64,000 nt of DNA from an uncultured Christensenellaceae bacterium (GTDB lineage Bacteria > Bacillota > Clostridia > Christensenellales > UBA3700), in NCBI GenBank assembly GCA_944376205.1, contig CALWBV010000001.1:229117-293116 (forward strand), read 5' to 3'. The position numbers and the translations under genes were made by a program. Shown piece by piece: positions 1 to 7,848 of this stretch; position 1 is the stretch's first letter; each line of letters starts with the position of its first letter. Below the pieces are notes generated by a model. That model did not search any database. It saw only the letters and a program-made list of their open reading frames with translations, and was not told the origin of the DNA.

Positions 1-398
1 GACGACGCATAGCCGAACCACCCGAGACAAGCCACATTGTAGCCTTGTTCCTTGAGCAAAACCGCATAATCAACCACCTCGACATCACAAGAATTCAATG
101 TCGCCGAATGAGTTTTCAAATCTTCTACGAGTCCGTTTGAAGAATTATTTTGATCGGGTTCCCAGCCGTGTGCGAAAATAAATGTAGGTTTAGAAGCGTC
201 GAAGTACTTTGCATCCATACTCTCGCTGCTTCTTACATATTCGCCGTCTGCGTACCAATACACGCCGTAATCGGTAGAAACATCGTATGTAAGCGTAATA
301 TCATCGCTTTTGTAGCCGTCAGGTTCCATACAGCTTGCAAAAGAAACAACGCATACCAATGCAATTAAAAGCACAATAGAAATCAAAACTTTTTTCAT
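1..398 (-). CDS. Partial lipoprotein with alpha/beta-hydrolase-like start
   Basis: Read leftward from ATG 398 and cut by the window edge, so only about 132 N-terminal residues are visible. The start follows GGCAGG at good spacing. Residues 1-20 form a lipoprotein signal with lipobox FASC, so the mature protein should be lipid-anchored on the outer face of the membrane. Further in, the segment PTFIFAHGWEPDQ followed about 40 residues later by EQGYNVACLGWFGYA resembles the strand-HGW-oxyanion region and next strand of alpha/beta hydrolases (lipases, esterases). The nucleophile elbow would lie beyond the edge, so activity cannot be judged. It has its own promoter at 429-457. Confidence 0.6.
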   Translation of the reverse strand, partial: MKKVLISIVLLIALVCVVSFASCMEPDGYKSDDITLTYDVSTDYGVYWYADGEYVRSSESMDAKYFDASKPTFIFAHGWEPDQNNSSNGLVEDLKTHSATLNSCDVEVVDYAVLLKEQGYNVACLGWFGYAS

Positions 399-428
399 AT
401 ATTTTCCTGCCTTTATAAATATACATAT

Positions 429-457
429 ATTTTAATACATTATCACTTTGCAGTCAA
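429..457 (-). promoter_or_regulatory. Sigma-A-type promoter for the edge lipoprotein
   Basis: On the minus strand, -35 TTGACT and -10 TAAAAT are separated by exactly 17 bases, and the -10 lies about 30 bases before the ATG at 398. Inferred from consensus only. Confidence 0.55.
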
Positions 458-670
458 CATGCGGCATATATCTTTTGTCATAAAATCTGCATAATTGACA
501 AAATACGCATAAATACGTAAATCATTATATGCAATTTGTTTGAATTTAGACAAAATTTCGAAAAGCGTCTAAAATTATACCGCTACATTATCGATATAAA
601 TATATATACATATTAATATAAAAATTTAAATCAATATAACAGTTCGTCTGTAATAACGTTTTTATAACAC

Positions 671-700
671 AAAAAAGAGAGACCCGAGGGTCTCTCTTTT
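671..700 (-). terminator. Intrinsic terminator after the large lipoprotein gene
   Basis: Stem AAAAGAGAGACC paired with GGTCTCTCTTTT around a four-base loop. In the minus-strand transcript it is followed by six U. It sits 18 bases beyond the stop codon of the 718-3612 gene. The rest of 399-717 is AT-rich; apart from the promoter at 429-457 I see nothing else in it. Confidence 0.85.
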
Positions 701-717
701 ATTGTTTGCCTAAAGGC

Positions 718-3612
718 TTATTTGATAATCTCAAACTTAACGAGTGCGCCGTCAGCTACTGCTGCATTTGCACATCCAACGTTATAATCTGCATTGCCGT
801 CAACCTTAATGGTTACGTTTGCGATATCAAACTGCGATATAGCGTTGATCGTTACGTTAGCTTCGCCGCCTACTGCTGCGTTGCCGTTTGCAACTACGCT
901 CATAACTTTGATTTCAACAAATGCGTTGAGGCTGGTAGAAGTCATCGTTACGGTGCCGTTTACATTTACATCGGTAACGCTACCGTTGTTTTCTGCTACT
1001 GCACCTGCAACATAGTAATCTTTATTATCGGTCTTTGCAGCGATTTCTGCATTGACATTGCCGTTCAAAGTGAGGTTCTTGATTTCGCCCTTGTTGATTC
1101 CGATGAATGCAACCTTCTTGCCGCTGCCTGCAACTGTGTAGTTGGAGATAGTATAGCCTGCGCCGTCGAGTACACCTGCGAATTCAACAACGGGAGCAAT
1201 TACTGCACCGCCCATATCGACGTTGTCTGTAAGGATGAAGTTTTCACCTGCAAAGTTCTCGCCTGCGTTAGATCTGTTGACCATATCGATGATCTGATCA
1301 GCGGTGAAGATTTCATTCTTATTGCCGTACTTGAATCCGTCAACTGCAGCTTTACCGGTTACGTTTACGGTGAGGTAAGCCTCGATGCCGTTTACGTTGA
1401 TGGTAACTACGTTAGCGCCTTCCTTCATGTCAGCAAGAGTCTTATAAGGGATGGTAACCGTCTTCTGGCTCAAGTTGAAAGATGCATTCTTTGCATCAAT
1501 CGTAACTTGATCTGCACTGGTAAGCTTATCTACAGCGGAGCCCTTGAGATTTACCACTATGTCCTTCATTTTATCTACGCCGGCTTTGTCGTAATTTACA
1601 TCAGACTTATCGAGGATTACGCTTCCGTCATATCTGATATTAACGTCTACGCTGATCGTGCCGTATTCGGTAGGATATTCCAAAGTAATTGTTTCGTTGA
1701 TTGTGCAAATTTCGTTGAATACGGTAACTACGCCGTTTTCGATCTTATAGAGATTGGTCTCATAAGGCAAAGCGTCTGCCATAGATACGGTTGTATCGAA
1801 TTCAAACATTCCCTTGAGATCGTAAGCCTTTGCTTCGAATTCGGGAAGTTGAGTTTCAAGAGACGTGAGCTCGATTTCTTTACCGTCATAGATGTCGGTA
1901 ACTACAGTAGGCTCGCCTGCGCTGTAAAGCACGATTTCGTCGTTAGCTATATCAATGTTTTTGCCGATGTTTGCAATGCTTCCGATAGAGATTGCAACAG
2001 CAAGGTCTACGTCATAATAGAAGCCGCCTTCGAAGTAAATTGCTCCGGAGATTGCAACGTCTTCGATATTCTCAACGCCGACGAGGTTATCGGTAGAAGC
2101 AAAGCCGTACAAACCGTTGAAGTTGCCGAGTTCTGCCTGGATACCGAGTTTAGCTACGCCTGCAAGGATATCGAGAGACAAAGAGTTTTTGATACCGAGT
2201 TTGATCTTTGCACTGCCTTCGATGTCGATATTGACATTCTTAAGACCGGATTCAGGAAGCTGTTCATGATAAGTGATAACACCTTCGACCTTATCATATG
2301 TAGCACCTATTTTGTAGTTGAATTCGGAGTTAGCTTCGATACCGAGTCTGCCTGCAAAACTGAATTGGAAAGTGAGATCGCACTGATAAGTAACTGCAAC
2401 CGCACCGCCGCCTACGGGAATACTCCATGTGAACATAGGAACGTCTACGCCGCCTTCAGCATTGGTCTCGTCTTGCATTTTAACAGTCTTTTCGATAAGT
2501 TCTGTAAGATTTGTTACGCCGGAATAGTTGTAACCCGTCTTGATATCTACTTTGGTATCGATAACGTTGTAAACGTTGGCAATAACACCGCAATCTACTG
2601 CATTTCCGTCCATATCCGCATTGATGATAGCGTCAGCGCTCATAACTGCGTTTACGGTAACGATAAGGTCAGTACTTGCAGCGTCTACCTTAACAACTCC
2701 GGGGATAGTCATCGTGATAGCTACTTTTACAGAGCCGTCTTCGAGTCTTTCGGGTTTAACGTCAAAAGTAGGAGCGGTACCGAATACGGAAACAGCTGCC
2801 ATAGCGAGAGTGCTGCTTTCGAGATCTTCTTCAACCTTTTCTACATCGAAATCGACTTTGCTGTCGCTGTCGAGAACTTCGGTAGCGTCTACGCTGAATT
2901 CTTCATAAACTTCGTTGATTTGAGGTTTAACATAGCTTACGAACGTAACGGAGTTCATATCGGTCTTACCTACGCTTTCTACCTTGTAAGCTTCGATAAT
3001 GCCCGCATCCTTGTTCTCGACCATGATAACGTCACCGGTGTTTACATCAACGCCTTTGGTCTGAATCTGGAGTTGACCGCGATACTGAAGCTGTTCTTCT
3101 CCGTCTTCAAGGCTCAATACAGGATCCTGAATCGACTTAACCTGTTGGCTATCGAAAGTAATAAGACCGTCAACAAACTTAATATTGCTCAAAGCGTCAG
3201 ATGTAATCTTGAAGATAATGCTCTTGACTTTGGTGTCATAGCCGCTGAAAGACAATGATTTGTCAATGGTAATTTTGTAAATTGTGCCCATTTCATAGTA
3301 GCCGTCAGGTGCAAATACCGTAAAGATAGTTTTACCGTCAGAAGCCTTGCCTGCCGAAATAGTTACATTTACTTTTTGGTTACCTGCTACTGCAACGACG
3401 GTAACTTTGTCGCTTATATCGGTAACACCTGCGTCAGCAACGATATTAAACGTCGTATTTCTGTCGGCATTGTCAATCGTTGTAGTAGTGCCTTGTTGGT
3501 CGCTATCGATAGTAGTGGTTCCGCCGTTTTTAGCACAACCTGCTGCCATCGCCATAACCATAGCGACGATAAGAATAATGCCTATCAAGATAAGCGATTT
3601 ATTCTTTCTCAT
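718..3612 (-). CDS. Large secreted lipoprotein, 964 aa, unknown function
   Basis: The start ATG follows GGGAGGA. Residues 1-26 are a lipoprotein signal with lipobox AAGC, then a Thr/Asp-rich linker, so the protein should be tethered outside the cell. The body is rich in Val, Thr, Asp and short beta-strand-like segments. Near the C-terminus (about residues 770-900) are repeated turns such as GVLDGAGYTI, GEIKNLTLNG and NNGSVTDVNVNGTV. These resemble GLUG or right-handed beta-helix repeats found in Gram-positive surface proteins that bind glycans. No catalytic motif was recognised. It is monocistronic, with promoter and terminator both visible. A structural or binding surface protein is the most I would infer. 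Confidence 0.75.
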   Translation of the reverse strand: MRKNKSLILIGIILIVAMVMAMAAGCAKNGGTTTIDSDQQGTTTTIDNADRNTTFNIVADAGVTDISDKVTVVAVAGNQKVNVTISAGKASDGKTIFTVFAPDGYYEMGTIYKITIDKSLSFSGYDTKVKSIIFKITSDALSNIKFVDGLITFDSQQVKSIQDPVLSLEDGEEQLQYRGQLQIQTKGVDVNTGDVIMVENKDAGIIEAYKVESVGKTDMNSVTFVSYVKPQINEVYEEFSVDATEVLDSDSKVDFDVEKVEEDLESSTLAMAAVSVFGTAPTFDVKPERLEDGSVKVAITMTIPGVVKVDAASTDLIVTVNAVMSADAIINADMDGNAVDCGVIANVYNVIDTKVDIKTGYNYSGVTNLTELIEKTVKMQDETNAEGGVDVPMFTWSIPVGGGAVAVTYQCDLTFQFSFAGRLGIEANSEFNYKIGATYDKVEGVITYHEQLPESGLKNVNIDIEGSAKIKLGIKNSLSLDILAGVAKLGIQAELGNFNGLYGFASTDNLVGVENIEDVAISGAIYFEGGFYYDVDLAVAISIGSIANIGKNIDIANDEIVLYSAGEPTVVTDIYDGKEIELTSLETQLPEFEAKAYDLKGMFEFDTTVSMADALPYETNLYKIENGVVTVFNEICTINETITLEYPTEYGTISVDVNIRYDGSVILDKSDVNYDKAGVDKMKDIVVNLKGSAVDKLTSADQVTIDAKNASFNLSQKTVTIPYKTLADMKEGANVVTINVNGIEAYLTVNVTGKAAVDGFKYGNKNEIFTADQIIDMVNRSNAGENFAGENFILTDNVDMGGAVIAPVVEFAGVLDGAGYTISNYTVAGSGKKVAFIGINKGEIKNLTLNGNVNAEIAAKTDNKDYYVAGAVAENNGSVTDVNVNGTVTMTSTSLNAFVEIKVMSVVANGNAAVGGEANVTINAISQFDIANVTIKVDGNADYNVGCANAAVADGALVKFEIIK

Positions 3613-3624
3613 AATTATAGTCCT

Positions 3625-3685
3625 CCCTCTTAAAATTTTAGTATTTATACTAAATGCAAGTATATTCTATAATATTTTAAGAGGG
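3625..3685. repeat. Inverted repeat spanning promoter spacer and ribosome binding site
   Basis: CCCTCTTAAAAT (3625-3636) and its exact reverse complement ATTTTAAGAGGG (3674-3685) flank a second perfect inverted repeat, TTTAGTAT TT ATACTAAA (3637-3654). One outer arm abuts the Shine-Dalgarno sequence of the 718-3612 gene. The other lies between that gene's -35 and -10. Confidence 0.7.
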
Positions 3686-3692
3686 ATTTCAA
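3664..3692 (-). promoter_or_regulatory. Promoter of the large lipoprotein gene
   Basis: Minus-strand -35 TTGAAA and -10 TAGAAT with a 17-base spacer, about 50 bases before the ATG at 3612. The spacer holds one arm of the 12-bp inverted repeat. Confidence 0.5.
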
Positions 3693-3756
3693 TAGTAAGT
3701 TGAAAAGTTTTATTAAAAGTTTATTAAAATTGATTAAAATTTTTATAATATAGTAG

Positions 3757-5055
3757 TTATATTTCTATATTTTGTATCAACTTTGTGAAATCATTAACAA
3801 TTTCTTTAATTCTATTTTCATCTTTGTATTCGAGAGTAATTCTCAATTTATTCTCCGTGCCCGAAGGTCTGACAAAAACTCTGCCCTCGTCTTTGAATTC
3901 GGATTTAATCTTTTCCACAGCCTCGGCAACCTTGGGATTTTGAGCGATTTTTTCTTTATCTTCGACCTTTATAGACTTGGTGATCTGAGGCACCAGATCA
4001 GCTTTCGCCAACACGGATAAAGGGTTTTTGCTTTCTTTGAATATCTTCGCAATCACTACTGCGGTCTGCACTCCGTCACCCGTCGTGCTCTCCGAAAGAA
4101 TGAGCGTATGCCCCGAACCTTCGCCTCCGAGAATACCGCCTTTTGCGAGCAAATTTCTCAAAACATACTTATCTCCTACGTCCGCCCTGTCGAACTCTAT
4201 TCCCTGTTCTTCTATCTCTCTTTGAATGCCTATATTGGTCATGACCGTACCGGTGATAAGATTGCCTTTTAACAAATTGCGGGCTTTGAGGTACTTGCCT
4301 ATCACAAGCAAATTTTTGTCGCCGTCCACTATTTCGCCTTTTTCGTCAAGTGCGATAAGTCTGTCGCCGTCTCCGTCAAAGCTGAATGTGATATCGTAAT
4401 TTTTTGCTCTGTCCGAAAGCAATTCCGCACATACGGCGCCGCAGTCCTTGTTGATTACACTTCCGTCAAGACTGTCGTTTACCACCGTAATGTCTGCACC
4501 CAGTTTTTTGAATACTTTAGGCGCAACTTGAGAGGTTGCTCCGTTGGAACAATCGAGCAAGATTTTTACTCCGTCCAGATTTACACCCTTTGCCGCAAGA
4601 AAATCTACGTATTCATCACAGCCGTTGTCATAAACCGACATACTTCCGCTCTTTCTCATAACGAGTTTTCCTGCAATACGGTCTTCGATTTCTCTCTCAA
4701 GACTCTCGCTTATTTTATAGCCTTTACCGTCAAAAACTTTTATACCGTTGTATTCGGGCGGATTATGCGATGCGCTTATCACTATGCCGTAGTCGCACCT
4801 GTGTTTAATCGCAAGATACGCAACGCCTGCCGTGGGCATTAATCCGCAATCCATAATTTCACCGCCTGCGTCGGTAAATCCCTTGCAAAACGCTCTCGTA
4901 AGATTCTCTCCCGATAAGCGCGTGTCTCTGCCGATAATCGCTCTGGTGTTTTCCGCAAGTCCGCCGATAGCGTTGCCCGTCTTGTATGCTACATCCTCGC
5001 TGAGTTCTTCGTATGCTATGCCTCTTATACCGTCTGTACCGAATTTCATACGCAC
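3757..5055 (-). CDS. glmM: Phosphoglucosamine mutase GlmM
   Basis: Converts glucosamine 6-phosphate to glucosamine 1-phosphate in the cytosol, on the way to UDP-GlcNAc for peptidoglycan. All family marks are present: N-terminal FGTDGIRG, the phosphoserine loop SASHNP with the active serine near residue 96, the metal-binding DGDGDR, and the phosphate-binding RPSGTE near the C-terminus. At 432 aa it is close to the usual 440-450. The next gene upstream, one base away, encodes a GlmU-type acetyltransferase, which uses GlmM's product, so the pair forms a coherent two-step unit. Confidence 0.96.
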   Translation of the reverse strand: MRMKFGTDGIRGIAYEELSEDVAYKTGNAIGGLAENTRAIIGRDTRLSGENLTRAFCKGFTDAGGEIMDCGLMPTAGVAYLAIKHRCDYGIVISASHNPPEYNGIKVFDGKGYKISESLEREIEDRIAGKLVMRKSGSMSVYDNGCDEYVDFLAAKGVNLDGVKILLDCSNGATSQVAPKVFKKLGADITVVNDSLDGSVINKDCGAVCAELLSDRAKNYDITFSFDGDGDRLIALDEKGEIVDGDKNLLVIGKYLKARNLLKGNLITGTVMTNIGIQREIEEQGIEFDRADVGDKYVLRNLLAKGGILGGEGSGHTLILSESTTGDGVQTAVVIAKIFKESKNPLSVLAKADLVPQITKSIKVEDKEKIAQNPKVAEAVEKIKSEFKDEGRVFVRPSGTENKLRITLEYKDENRIKEIVNDFTKLIQNIEI

Positions 5056-5056
5056 C

Positions 5057-5662
5057 TCAAGCTCTGGGATTTCTGGACTCTTTGATTATCTGTCTCGATC
5101 TGCCGATTACAAAACTGTCGCTGGGAGTTTCGTCCGTAACAGTCGTACCTGCCGCAATATAGCTGTTTTCTCTCAAAGTAACGGGAGCAATTATATTACA
5201 ATTCGAACCGATAAAGCAATTGTCTTCTACCGTGCTTCTGTGCTTTGTCTTTCCGTCATAGTTTACGAAAATTACTCCGCAACCTACGTTACACTTTTCG
5301 CCTACCGTCACGTCTCCGACATAAGCAAGGTGCGACGCCTTCGTATAATCTCCGATTACTGAATTTTTGACCTCTACAAAGTCGCCGATTCGGCAATGAT
5401 TGCCTATGCAAGCTCCTTTACGCAGATATGCAAAAGGTCCTACCGTGGTATTATCTCCAACTCTTGCTTCCTCCATGACAGCGGCGGTCACTTTTGTATT
5501 CTCGCCTATTATGCTGTCGGTAATTATACAATTGGGCATAATTACCGTTCCTTTACCTATAATCGTGTTTCCTATAATATTGTTATTGGGATAAATCACC
5601 ACATCTTCCGCTATTTGCGCCTCGGGTGAAATGTAAGTCGTATTTTTGTCAATTAAAATCAT
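5057..5662 (-). CDS. Stand-alone GlmU-type N-acetyltransferase (left-handed beta-helix)
   Basis: A 201-residue protein made almost wholly of hexapeptide repeats (for example IIGNTIIGKGTVIMPN). Its second half matches the acetyltransferase half of GlmU: GPFAYLRKG, VEVKNSVIGDYTKASHLAYVGD with the acetyl-transfer histidine, NVGCGVIFVNYDG, and a C-terminal SRQIIKESRNPRA. The N-terminal uridylyltransferase domain of normal GlmU (about 450 aa) is absent. I chose ATG 5662 because AAAGGAGG sits just before it; a frame extending to 5689 lacks a binding site. Probable role: acetylation of glucosamine 1-phosphate made by the adjacent GlmM. A separate uridylyltransferase would then be needed elsewhere. 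Another sugar acetyltransferase role is possible. Confidence 0.85.
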   Translation of the reverse strand: MILIDKNTTYISPEAQIAEDVVIYPNNNIIGNTIIGKGTVIMPNCIITDSIIGENTKVTAAVMEEARVGDNTTVGPFAYLRKGACIGNHCRIGDFVEVKNSVIGDYTKASHLAYVGDVTVGEKCNVGCGVIFVNYDGKTKHRSTVEDNCFIGSNCNIIAPVTLRENSYIAAGTTVTDETPSDSFVIGRSRQIIKESRNPRA

Positions 5663-5974
5663 AATGCCTCCTTTATAAACAATAAGCACTACATATTATG
5701 CGTATGTATATTTGCCAGTTACATAAAACACTCGATATATTAGTGTGTAATAAAATGATTAATATACATTGATAATATATAGAAGAATAAATATATAATA
5801 ATTATAAATATATATAAAAAATAAAGTCAATAAAGAATGATAATTCAACAATTATTTTTTATAATTTATCAATATTCAGAGGCGAATTTTAGCGTAATTT
5901 TTATAATATATACAAATATACGCTATATTTACGGCTAAAATCGGGCTACGATTTACAATATATCTACAACATCG

Positions 5975-6012
5975 AAAAAAGAGAAGTGAATTTTCTACAC
6001 TTCTCTTTTTTT
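5975..6012 (-). terminator. Intrinsic terminator after the DAHP synthase/flavin reductase pair
   Basis: Stem GAGAAGTG / CACTTCTC flanked by an A run on the left and a T run on the right. Read on the minus strand it ends in six U, beyond the stop codon of the 6039 gene. The stretch 5663-5974 is AT-rich; I see nothing firm in it. Confidence 0.75.
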
Positions 6013-6038
6013 TGATATATTAAAAACGCTTTTTAATA

Positions 6039-6533
6039 TTATTTTAACAAAACCTTTTCTATCTCGGCAACATACATCTCGTGATAGTCGTTTTGCGGAT
6101 AAAAAGTTTTCGTAAGCGTTTTGTCGTAAAAGCCTTTTTCGGTCAACGCTTGCGAATAAAGTTTTTTACATACAAGCGTCATTTGAGCCTGTTCGAAAAC
6201 CGGTGCCTTATCTTGTATGATTGTAAGCCCCGATTTTTCAATCTTATCCTCGTCTTTTCCGGAAGCTTTGCCCATATAAGTCAACATATTTCTATAACTC
6301 TCATCAAAAAAGCTTATCGACATATACTCACCTGCGTCAATAAGTTTCTTGGTATATCTCTGCGGACGAATAAAAACAAAGACGACGTTTTTGTTCCACA
6401 TAATACCCATTCCGCCCCAAGACGCAGTCATGGCATTTACTTTGCCGTCAGCTTGCGCTCCGACAAGCATCCACTCTTTTCCGATTGCTTCAAATACGTT
6501 TTTATCGATTTTATCGGGAGTAATCTCTCTCAT
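6039..6533 (-). CDS. Flavin reductase-like FMN-binding protein
   Basis: 164 aa. The middle segment (VGAQADGKVNAMTASWGGMGIMWNK followed by FVFIRPQRYT) matches the split-barrel FMN-binding fold of the flavin reductase/flavoredoxin family, where these turns hold FMN. Such proteins pass electrons from NAD(P)H or partner proteins to flavin; the exact partner cannot be told. The start chosen is ATG 6533, with TGAGG five bases upstream; an in-frame GTG two codons earlier overlaps that site. It begins 7 bases after the DAHP synthase stop codon, so the two are co-transcribed, but a functional link is unclear. Confidence 0.8.
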   Translation of the reverse strand: MREITPDKIDKNVFEAIGKEWMLVGAQADGKVNAMTASWGGMGIMWNKNVVFVFIRPQRYTKKLIDAGEYMSISFFDESYRNMLTYMGKASGKDEDKIEKSGLTIIQDKAPVFEQAQMTLVCKKLYSQALTEKGFYDKTLTKTFYPQNDYHEMYVAEIEKVLLK

Positions 6534-6540
6534 ACACACC

Positions 6541-7569
6541 TCACAACCTGTCTGCGATATCGTAAATCAATCTTTCGCTCTTTTCCCATCCGAGACACGA
6601 ATCGGTAACAGACTTACCGTAGACGTTTTCGGTAATCTTTTGGTTACCGTCTTCGATATAGGATTCTATAAGCAATCCTTTGACTATATTGCGAATTGTT
6701 TCGCTGTAATGCATATTATTGACGATTTCATGCGCAATTCTTATCTGTTCGATATAGTTTTTATTGGAATTGGAATGGTTGGTATCTATTATTATTGCGG
6801 GATTTTGCAATCCTTGCGATTCATACATGGCGCTGAACTTGACAATATCTTCGTAGTGATAATTCTGATGATTGTTTCCGTAAACGTCGACGCTTCCTCT
6901 CAAGATTGCATGTGCGAAGGGATTGCCCTTCGTTTTGACCTGATAATCGAGATATTTGAACTCGTTAGGGATTTGAGCGGCATAAATCGAATTGAGAGTA
7001 ACGCTCATGCTTCCGTTCATAGGATTTTTTATTCCGACAGGAACTTCAACTCCGCTGGCTACGAGTCTGTGCTGTTGATTTTCCGAAGATCTTGCGCCTA
7101 CAGCTACATAGGTCAACAAGTCGTCGAGATAGTGATAATTGTCGGGATAAAGCATTTCGTCCGCCGCACTCAAACCGCTTTCGCTTATAGCCTTGATATG
7201 CATATCTCTTATAGCCATAATTCCGGCAAGAATATCCGTAACGTTTTTATGCGGATCGGGGTTATGTAAAATACCCTTGTATCCTTCTCCTCTCGTACGG
7301 GGCTTGTTTGTATATATTCTGGGAACGATAAATATTTTATCCTTTACCTTTTCCGCAACTTTAGCAAGACGTGAAACGTAGTCGCAAACTGCGTCTTCGT
7401 TGTCTGCCGAACAAGGTCCTATGATTATCATCATTCTTTTATCCTTGCCCGCAATGATATTTCTTGCCGTTTCGTCACGCTCGTTTTTAAGCTGCTGATA
7501 TTCGGGTTTAAGGTAGCTGATTGCCTTTACTTCCTCTTCGCTCCAGATTTTCTTGACTTTTTCAAACAT
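6541..7569 (-). CDS. aroF: 3-deoxy-7-phosphoheptulonate synthase (class I DAHP synthase)
   Basis: Catalyses the first step of aromatic amino acid synthesis: phosphoenolpyruvate plus erythrose 4-phosphate to DAHP. Class I marks are clear: IIIGPCSADN, VPRIYTNKPRTRGEGYKG, VAVGARSSENQQHR and IKNPMNGS, the PEP- and metal-binding loops. The 342 aa length fits the E. coli AroF/G/H type. ATG 7569 is preferred over GTG 7578 because AAAGGTG overlaps the GTG and stands seven bases before the ATG. Which paralogue (tyrosine-, phenylalanine- or tryptophan-sensitive) cannot be assigned, so the symbol is nominal. No other aro genes are adjacent. Confidence 0.93.
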   Translation of the reverse strand: MFEKVKKIWSEEEVKAISYLKPEYQQLKNERDETARNIIAGKDKRMMIIIGPCSADNEDAVCDYVSRLAKVAEKVKDKIFIVPRIYTNKPRTRGEGYKGILHNPDPHKNVTDILAGIMAIRDMHIKAISESGLSAADEMLYPDNYHYLDDLLTYVAVGARSSENQQHRLVASGVEVPVGIKNPMNGSMSVTLNSIYAAQIPNEFKYLDYQVKTKGNPFAHAILRGSVDVYGNNHQNYHYEDIVKFSAMYESQGLQNPAIIIDTNHSNSNKNYIEQIRIAHEIVNNMHYSETIRNIVKGLLIESYIEDGNQKITENVYGKSVTDSCLGWEKSERLIYDIADRL

Positions 7570-7650
7570 TTCTAACACCTTTTATAAAGAATTAAGTACA
7601 TTATATTACAAATCTTTTGTTTTTCCAACTGTTTTTACTCTTAAAAGATG

Positions 7651-7848
7651 TTATTCTGTTTCGTAACCTTCATCGACGATTTTCGCTTTGATTTCTTCAA
7701 GCGTTACTTTTTGAGCATCGAATTGCACTTCAACGCTTTCGGTAGTACGGTCAGCTTTTACGTAACTTACCCCGTCCATATTGCCTATGCTTTTGTTGAT
7801 TCTGTTTTCGCAATGTTCGCACATCATGCCTTTAACGGTTATTTTCAT
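7651..7848 (-). CDS. Candidate internally started copper chaperone (CopZ-like), in frame with copA
   Basis: ATG 7848 is preceded by TAAGGAGATAGAT, an ideal Shine-Dalgarno at ideal spacing, inside the copA frame (it encodes KEID). Starting here gives a 65-aa protein, [16 protein letters not shown] onward, matching the size and the CxxC copper site of free CopZ chaperones. So one mRNA may give both a pump with a tethered chaperone domain and a free chaperone. The sequence directly shows the site; expression of the short product is inferred. The alternative is a fossil binding site from a recent copA-copZ gene fusion. Confidence 0.55.
   Translation of the reverse strand: MKITVKGMMCEHCENRINKSIGNMDGVSYVKADRTTESVEVQFDAQKVTLEEIKAKIVDEGYETE

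Noticed and set aside
706..3258. 850-codon open frame on the plus strand opposite the large lipoprotein
   Set aside because: It is exactly in register with the sense gene, so its openness comes from missing TTA, CTA and TCA codons. It has no ribosome binding site, its translation is rich in Cys and Tyr, and it resembles no family.
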